From positions 806,001-870,000 of the forward strand of contig NZ_JACCFF010000001.1 in the NCBI RefSeq assembly GCF_013449725.1: a DNA stretch of 64,000 nt, in the 5' to 3' direction. This DNA comes from Mycobacteroides sp. LB1 (GTDB lineage Bacteria; Actinomycetota; Actinomycetes; Mycobacteriales; Mycobacteriaceae). The notes under the pieces were generated by a model. The model did no database searches and was not told where the DNA came from. It saw nothing but the letters and a program-made list of their open reading frames with translations. Position numbers and translations under genes: made by a program. Below, one piece after another: positions 45,396 through 57,217 of this stretch. Each line of letters begins with the position of its first letter. Positions within the stretch are counted from its first letter, which is position 1.

Positions 45396-46589
45396 TCAGA
45401 ATCTAATGACGTCGTCGAGCCAGTCGAACATTCGCTGATGGAATAGCAACAGGGCTCCCTCATGGCAGTGCTCACCGGCACCCTCGGCGGCAGTGAACTT
45501 CAGATAGGTCTTCGGGCACCGCAGGGCGTCGTAAAGCATCGACGGCTGCCCTCGGAAGAACTGATCGTTCTCCGCCTCACACACCAGCGTCGGGCAGGAG
45601 ATCTGATGGGCGACATCGGTGAGGTCGTACTTGGCGACCGTGTCGACCAACGCCTGGGCCGTATCAACCCCGAACACCCACAAGGCATTCGACAGTACCC
45701 AACGCTGTGAGCTGGGCGCCTCCGCTCGATGGGCAATCAGATTGCGAACCGCCGCAATCCGCTCGCCACTGTCCAATCTGTGCTCGTTTTCAAGCACCTT
45801 GGGCATGCCCGCAGACAGCTTGAACACGCCGTCATATGCCACGCACGCCGCCAGTCGCGGCTCGAACGCCGCGGCCCGGGGAGCCAGGTAACCGCCCATG
45901 CTCATCCCCAACAGCGCGACACGGTCGGGGTCGACTCCGCGAAGGCCGAGGGCGAAGTCCAGCACCGGAGTGACCACGGCCTCCCAGTCGTAACGGAACG
46001 TCGCCTTGTCAGCACGCAGCGCAGCGCCCTGCCCGGGCCCCTCGAAGATCAGACAGTTCCAGCCGTAGCGCCGCGCGGCCTCCCCGACCGCGAAGTACAT
46101 TTCCTCGACCGTCGAATCAAACCCGCCATGCGCGAGCAACGTCGGCCCACGGTCGTCCCCGCTGACGTTGAGGTAGTAGCCCTCCAATTGAATTCCCTCG
46201 TAGGGGATTTGCACACGCTGCCATCGCTGCTGAATCTCGGGGGCGCTCCGGAACGTGTCGATTGCGCGTGCGGACGTGTCCGACACGCGAGGATCATTCG
46301 ACGGGTCGTCGCGAAGAAAGAATTCAGCGGTCCGGTAGTAGTTGGACGCACGCAGGTAGGCAATGCTTGCGCTCACGGCGTGCCCGGCGGTCGCACACGC
46401 GTCTCCGATCCCTGCGATTCGGTCCGCGAGCGCGCGCCACTCCAGATACCAGGAGTCCCAGTCTCCGGCCGTGATTCGTTCTGCCGTCATGATCACTTCG
46501 CCGATATCAGCACCTCCGTACACGGCGTATCCGACCGTCCGAAGTGTCTCGAACGAGAACGACTCGTCAGAGTCAAAGATGAAGCGCAT
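45396..46589 (-). CDS. Alpha/beta hydrolase (FrsA/dihydropseudooxynicotine hydrolase-like)
   Basis: 397 residues from the ATG at 46589 with GAGGGG ahead; a GTG at 46595 is an alternative. A helical N-terminal half (about 1-130) is followed by the hydrolase core: LLAHGGFDSTVEEMYFAVGE, the nucleophile GMSMGGYLA, LVCEAENDQFF supplying an acid, and GEHCHEGA with the catalytic His. The layout resembles hydrolases that open C-C or ester bonds in aromatic/lactone metabolism. It is divergent from a TetR gene with a palindrome between them, suggesting substrate-induced expression. Accessory relative to M. tuberculosis. Confidence 0.78.
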   Translation of the reverse strand: MRFIFDSDESFSFETLRTVGYAVYGGADIGEVIMTAERITAGDWDSWYLEWRALADRIAGIGDACATAGHAVSASIAYLRASNYYRTAEFFLRDDPSNDPRVSDTSARAIDTFRSAPEIQQRWQRVQIPYEGIQLEGYYLNVSGDDRGPTLLAHGGFDSTVEEMYFAVGEAARRYGWNCLIFEGPGQGAALRADKATFRYDWEAVVTPVLDFALGLRGVDPDRVALLGMSMGGYLAPRAAAFEPRLAACVAYDGVFKLSAGMPKVLENEHRLDSGERIAAVRNLIAHRAEAPSSQRWVLSNALWVFGVDTAQALVDTVAKYDLTDVAHQISCPTLVCEAENDQFFRGQPSMLYDALRCPKTYLKFTAAEGAGEHCHEGALLLFHQRMFDWLDDVIRF

Positions 46590-46604
46590 ATCCACCCCTC
46601 TTCG

Positions 46605-46629
46605 TTATCGCAACGCATTGTTGCGATAA
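46605..46629. promoter_or_regulatory. Palindromic operator between the hydrolase and TetR genes
   Basis: Perfect 10-bp inverted repeat TTATCGCAAC / GTTGCGATAA around GCATT. It lies 15 bp from the hydrolase start and 50 bp from the TetR start, the normal place for a divergently acting repressor. Confidence 0.75.
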
Positions 46630-46678
46630 TATGAGAGTTGCATGCCGCCATCACTAACGCAACTTATGGAGGCGATTA

Positions 46679-47287
46679 ATGACGAATCGGCAGACCGTGC
46701 AGGGTCGACGAACGGGTGGGCGCAGTGCACGTGTCCGCGAGGCGATACTCGAGGCCGCGTTCGGTGAGCTGATCGACCGCGGGTATGCCGAGCTGACCGT
46801 GGAAGCCGTCGCCTCCCGCGCCGGCGTCAACAAGACCACCATCTACCGACGGTGGCCCACACTCGAAGACCTACTGGTGGATGCACTCACGACCTGGTCG
46901 CTGGAGGCCATCCCGGTCCCGGACACCGGCGGTATCGAATCGGACCTGCTCGCGACCGGCCGCGAACTGGCCGAGCTCCTCAACGATGGTGTCGGACGTC
47001 AGGTTGCCGCACTGGTTCTCACCGCCGGTCTCCGTTCCACCCCGCTTCGCGAAGCCACCCGACGCTACTTCGACCATCAGGCTGTCCGCGCAGTACCGGT
47101 CATCAGGCGGGCCATCGACCGGGGTGAGCTGCCGGCCGAGTGCGATGTCGACACGCTCCTCACCACGTTTCGCGCACCGCTCTTCTACCGCACGATCACG
47201 ACAGGCGACCCCATTGACGATGACCTGATCGTCCACGCCACTCAGCTCACGCTGACCGCAGCGCGGGCCGGCCTACTGTCGACGTGA
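46679..47287 (+). CDS. TetR-family repressor of the adjacent hydrolase
   Basis: 202 residues, ATG start. The helix-turn-helix reads RVREAILEAAFGELIDRGYA and LTVEAVASRAGVNKTTIYRR. The C-terminal domain (about 70-200) is variable, as expected for ligand binding. It faces the alpha/beta hydrolase gene across a palindromic operator, which argues for local regulation and autoregulation. The ligand is unknown. Confidence 0.87.
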   Translation: MTNRQTVQGRRTGGRSARVREAILEAAFGELIDRGYAELTVEAVASRAGVNKTTIYRRWPTLEDLLVDALTTWSLEAIPVPDTGGIESDLLATGRELAELLNDGVGRQVAALVLTAGLRSTPLREATRRYFDHQAVRAVPVIRRAIDRGELPAECDVDTLLTTFRAPLFYRTITTGDPIDDDLIVHATQLTLTAARAGLLST

Positions 47288-47357
47288 CCCGTCAGGCCGC
47301 GAGTTCGGTGCATTTTCGGGCGCTCAGCGCACCCCTTTTGCACACAACCCCGCCCCT

Positions 47358-50174
<2,817 letters not shown>

Positions 50175-50216
50175 GTCAATATCCCCTGTACTCGTTAGGA
50201 CTTGCGCAATCCTTCA

Positions 50217-50239
50217 GTCTTCACGCAAGCGGCTCATCC
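50217..50239 (+). repeat. Dispersed 20-nt element, copy 5 (before secA1, opposite strand)
   Basis: Plus strand GTCTTCACGCAAGCGGCTCA then TCC; one change from the core (A for G in CGCGC). It is 43 bp upstream of the secA1 start, in the opposite direction. Confidence 0.78.
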
Positions 50240-50355
50240 GCCTTCAGCGAGTCCCATCGTAGGCGCACGTGCTGTCAGGGCTGGACCTGCCGCGATATCG
50301 AGACTGCGGTGGGAGTGCCCATTCCCTGGATTTCACGCTCTCAATGCAGTCTCGG

Positions 50356-50379
50356 TGACCAGGCAACAGTGCCTGGTCA
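50356..50379 (-). terminator. Hairpin between hpf and secA1 (second of two)
   Basis: Perfect 10-bp stem TGACCAGGCA / TGCCTGGTCA with a 4-nt loop, 70 bp past the hpf stop on the minus strand. No U-run follows, as is common for mycobacterial terminators; it could also be a processing signal. Confidence 0.5.
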
Positions 50380-50389
50380 GGATGCGAGA

Positions 50390-50426
50390 AGTCCCCGCAC
50401 CGGTTGTGAGACCAGGTGCGGGGACT
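50390..50426 (-). terminator. Hairpin after hpf (first of two)
   Basis: Perfect 12-bp stem AGTCCCCGCACC / GGTGCGGGGACT with a 13-nt loop, 23 bp past the hpf stop. There is no U-tract on the minus strand. Confidence 0.6.
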
Positions 50427-50448
50427 CTCGGCGCGGTGTCTGCGCGCC

Positions 50449-51117
50449 CTACTCCCCGAGGCGTATCAGGCCGTAGTCATACGCGTGTCTCCGGTACACC
50501 ACGGAGGGGCACCCGGTGGATTCGTCGTGGAACAGGAAGAAGTCGTGACCAACCAGTTCCATCTCGTACAGCGCGTCGTCGACCGTCATCGGCTTGGCCG
50601 GGTGTTCCTTGGTCCGCACGACCTGACCCGGACCCTGTCCGTCGTCCTCGGCACCGTTATGACTGTGCGCGCCATCCACCGTGGTGGGTGGCGTGAAGGC
50701 GTCGGCCGGGAGAACCTTGGTGGCCTCGGCGAGGGATACCGGCGTCTTGTCGCCGTAGTGAACCTTGCGGCGGTCACGGCCTCGGCGCAGCCGGCTCTCC
50801 AACTTGGCGACGGCAGCTTCGAGGGCGCTGTGGAACGTGTCGGCACACGCCTCGCCCCGGACAACCGGTCCCCGGCCCCGCGCGGTGATCTCCACGCGCT
50901 GACAGACCTTCTTCTGGCGACGGTTGCGTTCATGTTCGAGTTCTACGTCAAAGAGGTAAAGGGTTTTGTCGTACCGTTCCAGACGGGACAGTTTGTCGTT
51001 CACAAAGATTCGGAAGTGATCCGGAATTTCTACGTTTCGCCCCTTGACCACGATATCGGCTTGGGCTGTCCGCTCCGCGTCCTCGAGTGCAACGGATGCC
51101 TTTGATGTGCTTGACAA
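50449..51117 (-). CDS. hpf: Long-form ribosome hibernation promoting factor (MPY/Rv3241c homologue)
   Basis: 222 residues, TTG start preceded by GGGAGG six bases before. The N-terminal domain (about 1-125) has ADIVVKGRNVEIPDHFRIFV and LEAAVAKLESRLRRGRDRRK, which binds the 30S decoding site. A linker is followed by the C-terminal domain (about 165-222) with KPMTVDDALYEMELVGHDFF and VYRRHAYDYGLIRLGE, the dimerisation part of long HPF. Mycobacterial homologues hibernate 70S ribosomes during zinc limitation and dormancy. Confidence 0.9.
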   Translation of the reverse strand: MSSTSKASVALEDAERTAQADIVVKGRNVEIPDHFRIFVNDKLSRLERYDKTLYLFDVELEHERNRRQKKVCQRVEITARGRGPVVRGEACADTFHSALEAAVAKLESRLRRGRDRRKVHYGDKTPVSLAEATKVLPADAFTPPTTVDGAHSHNGAEDDGQGPGQVVRTKEHPAKPMTVDDALYEMELVGHDFFLFHDESTGCPSVVYRRHAYDYGLIRLGE

Positions 51118-51469
51118 CTCATACCTCCCGTACTGAGAGTGCGCTCACGGCCAACATGCCCGATGGGTCAAAAATGTTGGTGCTGCGCATATTTGATGTT
51201 TACAGTACGCCGGAGTCGCCTGAAACGCTGAGACGGCAGCCCGCCGGCGCTGGGGTTGGTAACCACCTCCTCCGCCGATATGGGAAGCAGGCGTTCCGTG
51301 TTGGTGAGCGGTTTTGACCGCCCGAACGCGGAACGTTCATAGCTTGTTGGCCCCGACGGTAGTCCGTGTTCACGCACCTTGCCACCGATTCGCAAGAGTC
51401 GTTTCGAGATCGTCACACGCCCGATGAGCCGACCAGGCGAAGAGCATCGAACATGGGCTCAGGTACGCA
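51118..51469. other. 352-bp gap upstream of hpf
   Basis: No convincing gene. An 82-codon minus-strand frame (51168-51416) resembles nothing known. Seen here are the hairpin GCGGT-TTTG-ACCGC (51307-51320), an AT-rich block near 51165-51210 that could be the hpf promoter, and a degraded copy of the dispersed repeat (51423-51445). Confidence 0.4.
51423..51445 (-). repeat. Degraded copy 7 of the dispersed 20-nt element
   Basis: Both flanks of the element are kept (GATGAGCCG and GCGAAGAGC on the plus strand), but the five central bases differ (ACCAG for CTTGC). It could be a decayed copy or chance. Confidence 0.4.
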
Positions 51470-52093
51470 TCAGGAGTACGTGAGCGTGAGGACGGCCGCG
51501 ACGCGAAAACCCGCCGTTCGCAACACTCGTACCGATTCTGCAGCGGTGGCACCGGTGGTCAGCACATCGTCGACCAGCACCAACTCTGTGTCCGGTCGCG
51601 GACCCCGACGCACGGCGATACGCCCCGTCACATTGCGTTGCCGAGCGGAGATTGACAGTCCTACCGAATCGCGCGCCCCCATCTTCATGCGTAGCAGCGG
51701 TACAGCGTGTACGCCGGGAATCTGGGCGGCGACAGCGGCGACCGCAGTCACCGGGTCTCCGCCGCGTCCACGCGCCGACGTCCATCGGGTGGGGGCCGGA
51801 ACCAGCGTCACTGGAGGCTCGACGAGGTGCCACCGCAGTAGTTGCCCCACTCCCCTGGCAAGCGCCGCACCCAGAGGAAGAGTGAGGTCGTGGCGACCGC
51901 GATCCTTCATCGTCACGATCGCCTGCCGTCGGGGGCCGGCGTACCGGCCCAGCGACAGAACGGGAACACCCGGGTCCACCCGCGTGGTCACCACCACGGG
52001 TTCTGCGGAGAACGCATCGGCGCAGGCCTCGCACCATCGGGTCGATGGTGCCCCGCAACCACCGCAGGCCAGCGGCAGCACCAGGTCGAGCAT
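51470..52093 (-). CDS. ComF-family phosphoribosyltransferase-like protein (Rv3242c homologue)
   Basis: 207 residues from the ATG at 52093. An N-terminal zinc-finger-like CGGCGAPSTRWCEAC is followed by SLGRYAGPRRQAIVTMKDRG and the PRPP-binding motif ELVLVDDVLTTGATAAES. ComF proteins accompany DNA uptake machinery in competent bacteria; in actinobacteria their role is unresolved. Upstream in-frame codons to 52123 precede the conserved MLDLVLPLACGGC and are left out. Confidence 0.85.
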   Translation of the reverse strand: MLDLVLPLACGGCGAPSTRWCEACADAFSAEPVVVTTRVDPGVPVLSLGRYAGPRRQAIVTMKDRGRHDLTLPLGAALARGVGQLLRWHLVEPPVTLVPAPTRWTSARGRGGDPVTAVAAVAAQIPGVHAVPLLRMKMGARDSVGLSISARQRNVTGRIAVRRGPRPDTELVLVDDVLTTGATAAESVRVLRTAGFRVAAVLTLTYS

Positions 52094-52169
52094 GCCAGAA
52101 AGTCTGCACGCGGGGTCTGACACTCTCGCCTACAGCTTGCTGAACCGGGTTGGAGCGCAATTGCCCGGC

Positions 52170-52862
52170 CTAGAGCGCGGCGACCAACATTTCTATCTGG
52201 CCGCGGTTCAGCACCTCGACTGTCCCGTCGGGCAGCCCGAGAATGCGGTCGGTAGCAACGCCGTAGAGCCGCTGACGCAGCACCGCCGCATCGATCGCCT
52301 CCCCGCGCGCCCGCGCATCCGGCGCAGCGGTAATCCGCTGGACGGTGGTACCCATATTGGCCGCAAAGCCTTGGATCATGTCACCGACGCCTTCGGGATC
52401 GAATGTCTCGAACACCCCTTCGGCGACTCCCCGCTCGATGACCTCGGTGAGTACCGGCCGAAACTTGTCCTCCCAGATCGCCGAGATCCGGCGCAGCAAC
52501 GGTTGGTTCTCCGGCCGCAGCATCGAGACCATCGCCGCGATGCTCTCTGGCGCGCCGAGCACCATCTTGACCTCGTAGCTCGCGCGCAGCCCTGCGTTCA
52601 ACCGCTCCAATGCACCCTTCCCCGGCTCGGTGAAGACCGGACCCAACGCCTCGAACGCCTGGTCCGCGCTGCGCTCCACAAGCGCCGCCACCAGGGCCTC
52701 CTTGGAGGAAAAGTAGTGGTAAAAAGCACCTTTCGAGATCCCAGAGGTAGCGATGAGATCGTTGAGGCTGACCTTTTCGTAACCGCGTTCCAGGAATAGG
52801 GACATCGCCAGATCGAGCAATTCGGTCCGACGCACCTCCGGATGCTTCACCACGCGCGGCAT
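52170..52862 (-). CDS. TetR-family repressor (next to the membrane protein gene)
   Basis: 230 residues from the ATG at 52862. The DNA-binding part reads LLDLAMSLFLERGYEKVSLN and LIATSGISKGAFYHYFSSKE. The rest is a ligand domain with a late RILGLPDGTVEVLNRGQIEM. The membrane protein gene lies 44 bp upstream on the same strand, so both are probably one transcript controlled by the tandem operator at 53370. Extra upstream codons to 53189 overlap that gene and are rejected. Confidence 0.87.
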   Translation of the reverse strand: MPRVVKHPEVRRTELLDLAMSLFLERGYEKVSLNDLIATSGISKGAFYHYFSSKEALVAALVERSADQAFEALGPVFTEPGKGALERLNAGLRASYEVKMVLGAPESIAAMVSMLRPENQPLLRRISAIWEDKFRPVLTEVIERGVAEGVFETFDPEGVGDMIQGFAANMGTTVQRITAAPDARARGEAIDAAVLRQRLYGVATDRILGLPDGTVEVLNRGQIEMLVAAL

Positions 52863-52869
52863 GGCTGAT

Positions 52870-52892
52870 GTTCTTCGCACAAGCGGCTCATC
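52870..52892 (+). repeat. Dispersed 20-nt element, copy 6 (before tetR, opposite strand)
   Basis: Plus strand GTTCTTCGCACAAGCGGCTC then ATC; one change from the core (A for G in CGCGC). It ends 30 bp and starts 8 bp upstream of the tetR start, in the opposite direction. Confidence 0.75.
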
Positions 52893-52906
52893 ACATCGGT
52901 ATTGAA

Positions 52907-53341
52907 TCAGTCGCCGGCCGCGGACTTCTTGATCCAGCCGACGTACGTCAGATACAGGCCGACGACGGCCATGAACAGGAAGAAGGCCCGCACCGGACCC
53001 ACTGCGGGCATCGACGCGTCCACCCCCTTCTGCATCACGTGGGGGAATGCCAGCAGGACGAATCCTCGTAGCGCCAGAAACCAGCCGAACAGGGAGATGA
53101 TCACCGGAGCGAGGCCTCTCCAAAACTGATGGAAGGCGATGATCATCAGCCCACAAAAGAGCAGCAGGGCACCGAACAGCCACGTCCACATCGGGTCGTT
53201 GAAGAAGCTGTCACTGAGGAAGCCAGGACCGCCCACCCGACAAGCGATGATGGTGGTTACCGTGGCGACGAATGGGCCGATGACCCGTGCGAATGCGCGT
53301 GTGCGCTGGACCGGGTCGATCGCGGTGGATGTAGTGGTCAT
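52907..53341 (-). CDS. Four-helix membrane protein of unknown function
   Basis: 144 residues from the ATG at 53341. Hydrophobic segments ARVIGPFVATVTTIIACRVG, WTWLFGALLLFCGLMIIAFH, APVIISLFGWFLALRGFVLL and VRAFFLFMAVVGLYLTYVGW; no recognised motif. It is the first gene after a tandem TetR-type operator and is followed by the tetR gene, so it is likely repressor-controlled. It could help export or sense the compound that inactivates the repressor; that is speculation. Confidence 0.72.
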   Translation of the reverse strand: MTTTSTAIDPVQRTRAFARVIGPFVATVTTIIACRVGGPGFLSDSFFNDPMWTWLFGALLLFCGLMIIAFHQFWRGLAPVIISLFGWFLALRGFVLLAFPHVMQKGVDASMPAVGPVRAFFLFMAVVGLYLTYVGWIKKSAAGD

Positions 53342-53369
53342 GTCGTCGGCTCCTTCCGAATGGCCCAAA

Positions 53370-53406
53370 TAGACCACTGGTCGGTATGTTAGACCGCTGG
53401 TCGGTA
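53370..53406 (-). promoter_or_regulatory. Tandem TetR-type operator
   Basis: Two 17-bp direct repeats, TAGACCACTGGTCGGTA and TAGACCGCTGGTCGGTA, with a 20-bp period (starting at 53370 and 53390). Each holds the palindrome GACC-N3-GGTC. It lies between the membrane protein gene (28 bp away) and the acyl-CoA dehydrogenase gene (62 bp away). Confidence 0.75.
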
Positions 53407-53467
53407 ATAGCAAGATGCGTGCCGCAGAACGCCAACCGGCGGGCCGCTCCTGACTAGGCTCGAATGC

Positions 53468-55438
53468 ATGGAGACCCGGACAGCACCCGCCGATGCCCAG
53501 CCCGTCCCCCATGCCTTGAGCTCACACCTGCGTGTTGCGCTCGACGGGCGATTTGGTCCGATACGCGACGCCGCGCGCGAGTATCTGGACCGCGCCGACC
53601 TACTTCCCGATCCCTCGCTGACCCTCGAAGAGGCGCGTGCGCGATCGCTGCGGATCATGCGCGAGCTGGTACCACATGGCGTGCCACAGGCAGGGTTCCG
53701 AAAGGAACACGGCGGCACTGGCGACGTCGGGGCCGCGATCGTCGGCATCGAGATGCTCGGCTACGCGGACTTGTCGCTGATGGTCAAGGCGGGCGTGCAA
53801 TGGGGCCTCTTTGGCGGAGCGATCGAAAACCTGGGTACCGCTTCACATCACGAGCAGTACGTGGTCCCGCTGATCAATCTCGATGTGCTCGGCTGTTTCG
53901 CCATGACCGAGACCGGGCATGGCTCCAACGTCCAGGCCTTGCAAACCGTCGCCACCTACGACAGCGAGAGCGGCGACTTCATTCTCAGCTCCGAGGGCGA
54001 TCTCGCGCGTAAGGATTACATCGGCGGTGCCGCCGAGCACGCCGCCGTGGCCGCGGTTTTCGCGCAGCTCGTCACCGGTGGACCCGGCGAGGAGGCGACC
54101 GGCCGCGGAGTCCATTGCTTCGTGGTGCCGATCCGCGGCGCCGACGGCAACGACCTCCCCGGAGTAACCACCAGCGACTGTGGATACAAGGGCGGACTCG
54201 CCGGAGTCGACAACGGGCGCATCGTGTTCGACAACGTGCGGGTGCCGCGGGCCAACCTACTCAACAAATATGCGGATGTCGGCGCTGATGGCTCTTATAG
54301 CTCGCCCATCGAGAACGAGAACAAGCGGTTCTTCACCATGTTGGGCACGCTCATCCGCGGACGGGTCAGCGTCGCCGCTACCTCGGGCGCGGCGGCCCGC
54401 AAGGCGCTGACCATCGCGTCGCGGTATGCCCTGGTGCGTAAGCAGTTCGATACCCCGGACAGCACCGACGAGGTGATCATCGCTGACTACCTGGTGCATC
54501 AACGCAAGCTGCTGCCCCTGATCGCACGGTCATACGCGCTGGCGTTCGCGCAGAACGAGCTCACCGAAGAGCTGCACGAGGTACAGACTGCCAACGAAGT
54601 GGACGGCGACCGTCAACGTCAGCTGGAAAGCGCCGCAGCGGGTTTGAAGGCAATGACCAGCTGGCACGCCCAGCACGCCATCACCATCTGCCGCGAGGCG
54701 TGCGGCGGGGCCGGGTACCTCGACGCCAACCAGCTCACCATCCTGCGGCGTGATATCGACGTGTTCACCACCTTCGAGGGCGATAACACCGTGCTCACTC
54801 AGCTGGTGGCTAAGGAGCTGCTTTCGGCCTATGCCGAGGACGTACGCGGCCTCAACGCCGTTGGCTGGACTCGATTTATTGCCGGCATGGCCCGCGATGT
54901 CCTCCTGGAACGCTCCGCGGCACGGCAGGTCATCCAGACGATCCTGGACTCGTCCGACGAGGACGTCGAGGAGTCCGATCTCAGCAATCGCGGCACGCAG
55001 CTGCGCCTGCTGCGCAATCGCGAGGATCATCTGCTGCGGACCGCGGCAACCCGGATGCAACGCGCCCAATCCGACGATGACAACCCGGATGAGGACCCCT
55101 TCGAGGTCTTCAACTCGGCGCAGGACCACATCCTCAAGGTCGGATCCGCGCACACCGAGCGGGTGGTGCTGGAAGCGTTCATCGCGGCGATCGACAGCTG
55201 CGACAGCCGATCTGCACAAGAGCTGCTGGAGAAGCTGTGCGATCTGTTCGTCTACAGCGCGCTCGAAGCCGACCTGTCGTGGTTCCTCATGCACCGGCAT
55301 GTGTCGACCGAACGGGCGAAGGCCATCCGGCGCGGTGTCAACCAGCTGTGCTCCGAGCTGAGGCCACATCTGCGGGAATTGGTGGATGCGTTCGGAATTC
55401 CCGAGGCGCTGCTCGCGACGGAGATGATCGCCGAGTAA
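53468..55438 (+). CDS. Acyl-CoA dehydrogenase/oxidase family protein (large FadE-type)
   Basis: 656 residues. FAMTETGHGSNVQALQTVAT is the FAD/substrate signature of acyl-CoA oxidases and dehydrogenases. ENKRFFTMLGTLIRGRVSVA and CREACGGAGYLDANQLTILR follow, and FTTFEGDNTVLTQLVAKELL holds the usual catalytic region. A long C-terminal part (about 470-656) with ERVVLEAFIAAIDS resembles acyl-CoA oxidase C-domains, making it larger than ordinary 380-residue FadE enzymes. It would catalyse the first step of beta-oxidation of an unknown acyl-CoA. It is divergent from the TetR-controlled pair. Confidence 0.87.
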   Translation: METRTAPADAQPVPHALSSHLRVALDGRFGPIRDAAREYLDRADLLPDPSLTLEEARARSLRIMRELVPHGVPQAGFRKEHGGTGDVGAAIVGIEMLGYADLSLMVKAGVQWGLFGGAIENLGTASHHEQYVVPLINLDVLGCFAMTETGHGSNVQALQTVATYDSESGDFILSSEGDLARKDYIGGAAEHAAVAAVFAQLVTGGPGEEATGRGVHCFVVPIRGADGNDLPGVTTSDCGYKGGLAGVDNGRIVFDNVRVPRANLLNKYADVGADGSYSSPIENENKRFFTMLGTLIRGRVSVAATSGAAARKALTIASRYALVRKQFDTPDSTDEVIIADYLVHQRKLLPLIARSYALAFAQNELTEELHEVQTANEVDGDRQRQLESAAAGLKAMTSWHAQHAITICREACGGAGYLDANQLTILRRDIDVFTTFEGDNTVLTQLVAKELLSAYAEDVRGLNAVGWTRFIAGMARDVLLERSAARQVIQTILDSSDEDVEESDLSNRGTQLRLLRNREDHLLRTAATRMQRAQSDDDNPDEDPFEVFNSAQDHILKVGSAHTERVVLEAFIAAIDSCDSRSAQELLEKLCDLFVYSALEADLSWFLMHRHVSTERAKAIRRGVNQLCSELRPHLRELVDAFGIPEALLATEMIAE

Positions 55439-55462
55439 TCCTGACAGCTCGGCGCCTTCCGG

Positions 55463-57217
55463 TTACCCGGTGAGTACCGGAATCGTCTGGGGCAGCATGA
55501 GTGGACGCACCTCGATCCACCTCTCCTCCGGCGTGCCCAATCCCGTCAGCTGCAGCACGCCGCGCGCGTCCGCGATGTAGATATTGGCCGGCGATGCGAC
55601 AACGGTCGACACGGGAGTAAGCAGATTCCGGTCGTCCAGATCGGAGTTCACGCCGTCGAGGTTCACGTTGGCCACCAGGTGTGATCCGTCGTTGCGGGCA
55701 ACCGCGAGATCGTCACCAGTCCGCCAGGCCAGCGATACCGCCGACTTCCCCAGGCCAAAGCCGAGCCGACGCGGATGCACCAGGGCGTAGTCGCCGCTGT
55801 CGGTCTGCACAACACTGGCCAAAACCACCTGGCCGTCGATGATCATGGCGGCACGGGTTCCGTCTCGCGACAACGCCAGTTCGGTGATCTGCCCCTGAAA
55901 GCTCTGCGCCACCGCCGACGATTCGACAGGCAACACCGCCACCATGGCGGTGGTGGCCTCCTGGATGACGCGGACCACGCGGCCCCCGTCGATCACCACC
56001 CACACCGCGTCGTCGAGCGCCCAGGTCGGGCGAGTCAGTGCCTTGCCGCCGACCGCCTCGCTGCCATTGGCGCCATTCGCACCTACCCACAGCGACATTT
56101 GCGGATCGTCTCCGGCCTGCACCCGCACCACCGATGCCACCTGACGCCCGCTGCGCGACAGCGCCGCCGAAACCTGGTTCCCCACTTGGCCAAACGATCC
56201 ACGCACCGGCACGGCCTCATCGCGGTCCACCGTCACCAGCGTTCCATTTAGCAACCCATAGAGGCCCACACCCGCGCCCTCAGACGCACCTGGGTCAGTG
56301 GACGCGACGTTCTGTGTGCTCCACCCCTGCGCCAGTTGATCATCGAGCGGGGCGCCGTTGACCTGCAGCACATACGGTCCGGCGATTCCCGCGCGAGAGA
56401 GCGTCCAAATCACCTGCGCCGCAAGGAATTGCCGGGTCCGCTGATCGGGCGTCAAATCACCTTCCAGCTCGACCCGCACACCGCCGTATCCGCGCCCCAC
56501 GTCCACCCTGCTGCCGTCGGCACGCGTCACCGGGCCGCGTAGCCGCAGGCCGTTCAGGTGATTGCGCACCGCCCCCGCGAGCTCGGGCCGCGGACCGGAC
56601 AAAAGCTTGTACACGAGCTCAGTGGCCAACAGGTCGGGGTCGGAGACCGCCACGTACCGCGGGTCGGGTACCACGGTGCGACCGGCCGGGTCGGCGAAGT
56701 AGACGGTGTACCGACGGTAGGTGGCCTGGAATTGCGCCCAGTCGAGCAACACTCCATTGGGCAGCGAGTCGATTCGCCACTCGCCGTTGGCCTTTGCCAA
56801 CGTGAACTGAGGATCCTGGATATCACCCTGGGCGGTCTGGAAGACCCCGATATCGGACAGGGTGCCCAACTTATTGGCGCGTACGTTGATGGCCCACCGG
56901 TCGACACCACGTTGGTCGACGAACACCGGCGACTCGATGAGCACCGCGTCACCCGCGTCATCCCAAGCCCGCGAGGCGGATTCGGTGAGGAATTGGCGCG
57001 CTGCGCGGTGCCTGTTCGATGGGTCGGCGGTCGCCTTCAAGAACTCGCGCAATACCGTTTCGGGTTCCATACCCGGTGTGGGTGCGGGCACCCCCGGCGG
57101 CGCCGGGCGCTGCACCGTTCCGATGGCCTGCGGCGAGGACGATGATGGCACCCCTGCGCACGCGGTGAGTCCAAGCGCCGCCGCGGTCAGGATCGCCGCC
57201 ACTTTCCGGCGCATCAT
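55463..57217 (-). CDS. lpqB: Lipoprotein LpqB, MtrB-interacting protein
   Basis: 584 residues. A signal peptide leads to lipobox GLTAC with lipidated Cys 20. A GerMN-type domain (about 200-310) and a C-terminal propeller-like part (about 330-584), with repeated [12 protein letters not shown] and [12 protein letters not shown] units, follow. LpqB binds the extracellular part of MtrB and modulates MtrA signalling, cell wall metabolism and division. The ATG overlaps the mtrB stop by 4 bp. Confidence 0.93.
   Translation of the reverse strand: MMRRKVAAILTAAALGLTACAGVPSSSSPQAIGTVQRPAPPGVPAPTPGMEPETVLREFLKATADPSNRHRAARQFLTESASRAWDDAGDAVLIESPVFVDQRGVDRWAINVRANKLGTLSDIGVFQTAQGDIQDPQFTLAKANGEWRIDSLPNGVLLDWAQFQATYRRYTVYFADPAGRTVVPDPRYVAVSDPDLLATELVYKLLSGPRPELAGAVRNHLNGLRLRGPVTRADGSRVDVGRGYGGVRVELEGDLTPDQRTRQFLAAQVIWTLSRAGIAGPYVLQVNGAPLDDQLAQGWSTQNVASTDPGASEGAGVGLYGLLNGTLVTVDRDEAVPVRGSFGQVGNQVSAALSRSGRQVASVVRVQAGDDPQMSLWVGANGANGSEAVGGKALTRPTWALDDAVWVVIDGGRVVRVIQEATTAMVAVLPVESSAVAQSFQGQITELALSRDGTRAAMIIDGQVVLASVVQTDSGDYALVHPRRLGFGLGKSAVSLAWRTGDDLAVARNDGSHLVANVNLDGVNSDLDDRNLLTPVSTVVASPANIYIADARGVLQLTGLGTPEERWIEVRPLMLPQTIPVLTG

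Noticed and set aside
51168-51416. 82-codon minus-strand frame upstream of hpf
   Set aside because: No similarity to a known family, no ribosome site, and it covers the probable hpf promoter.
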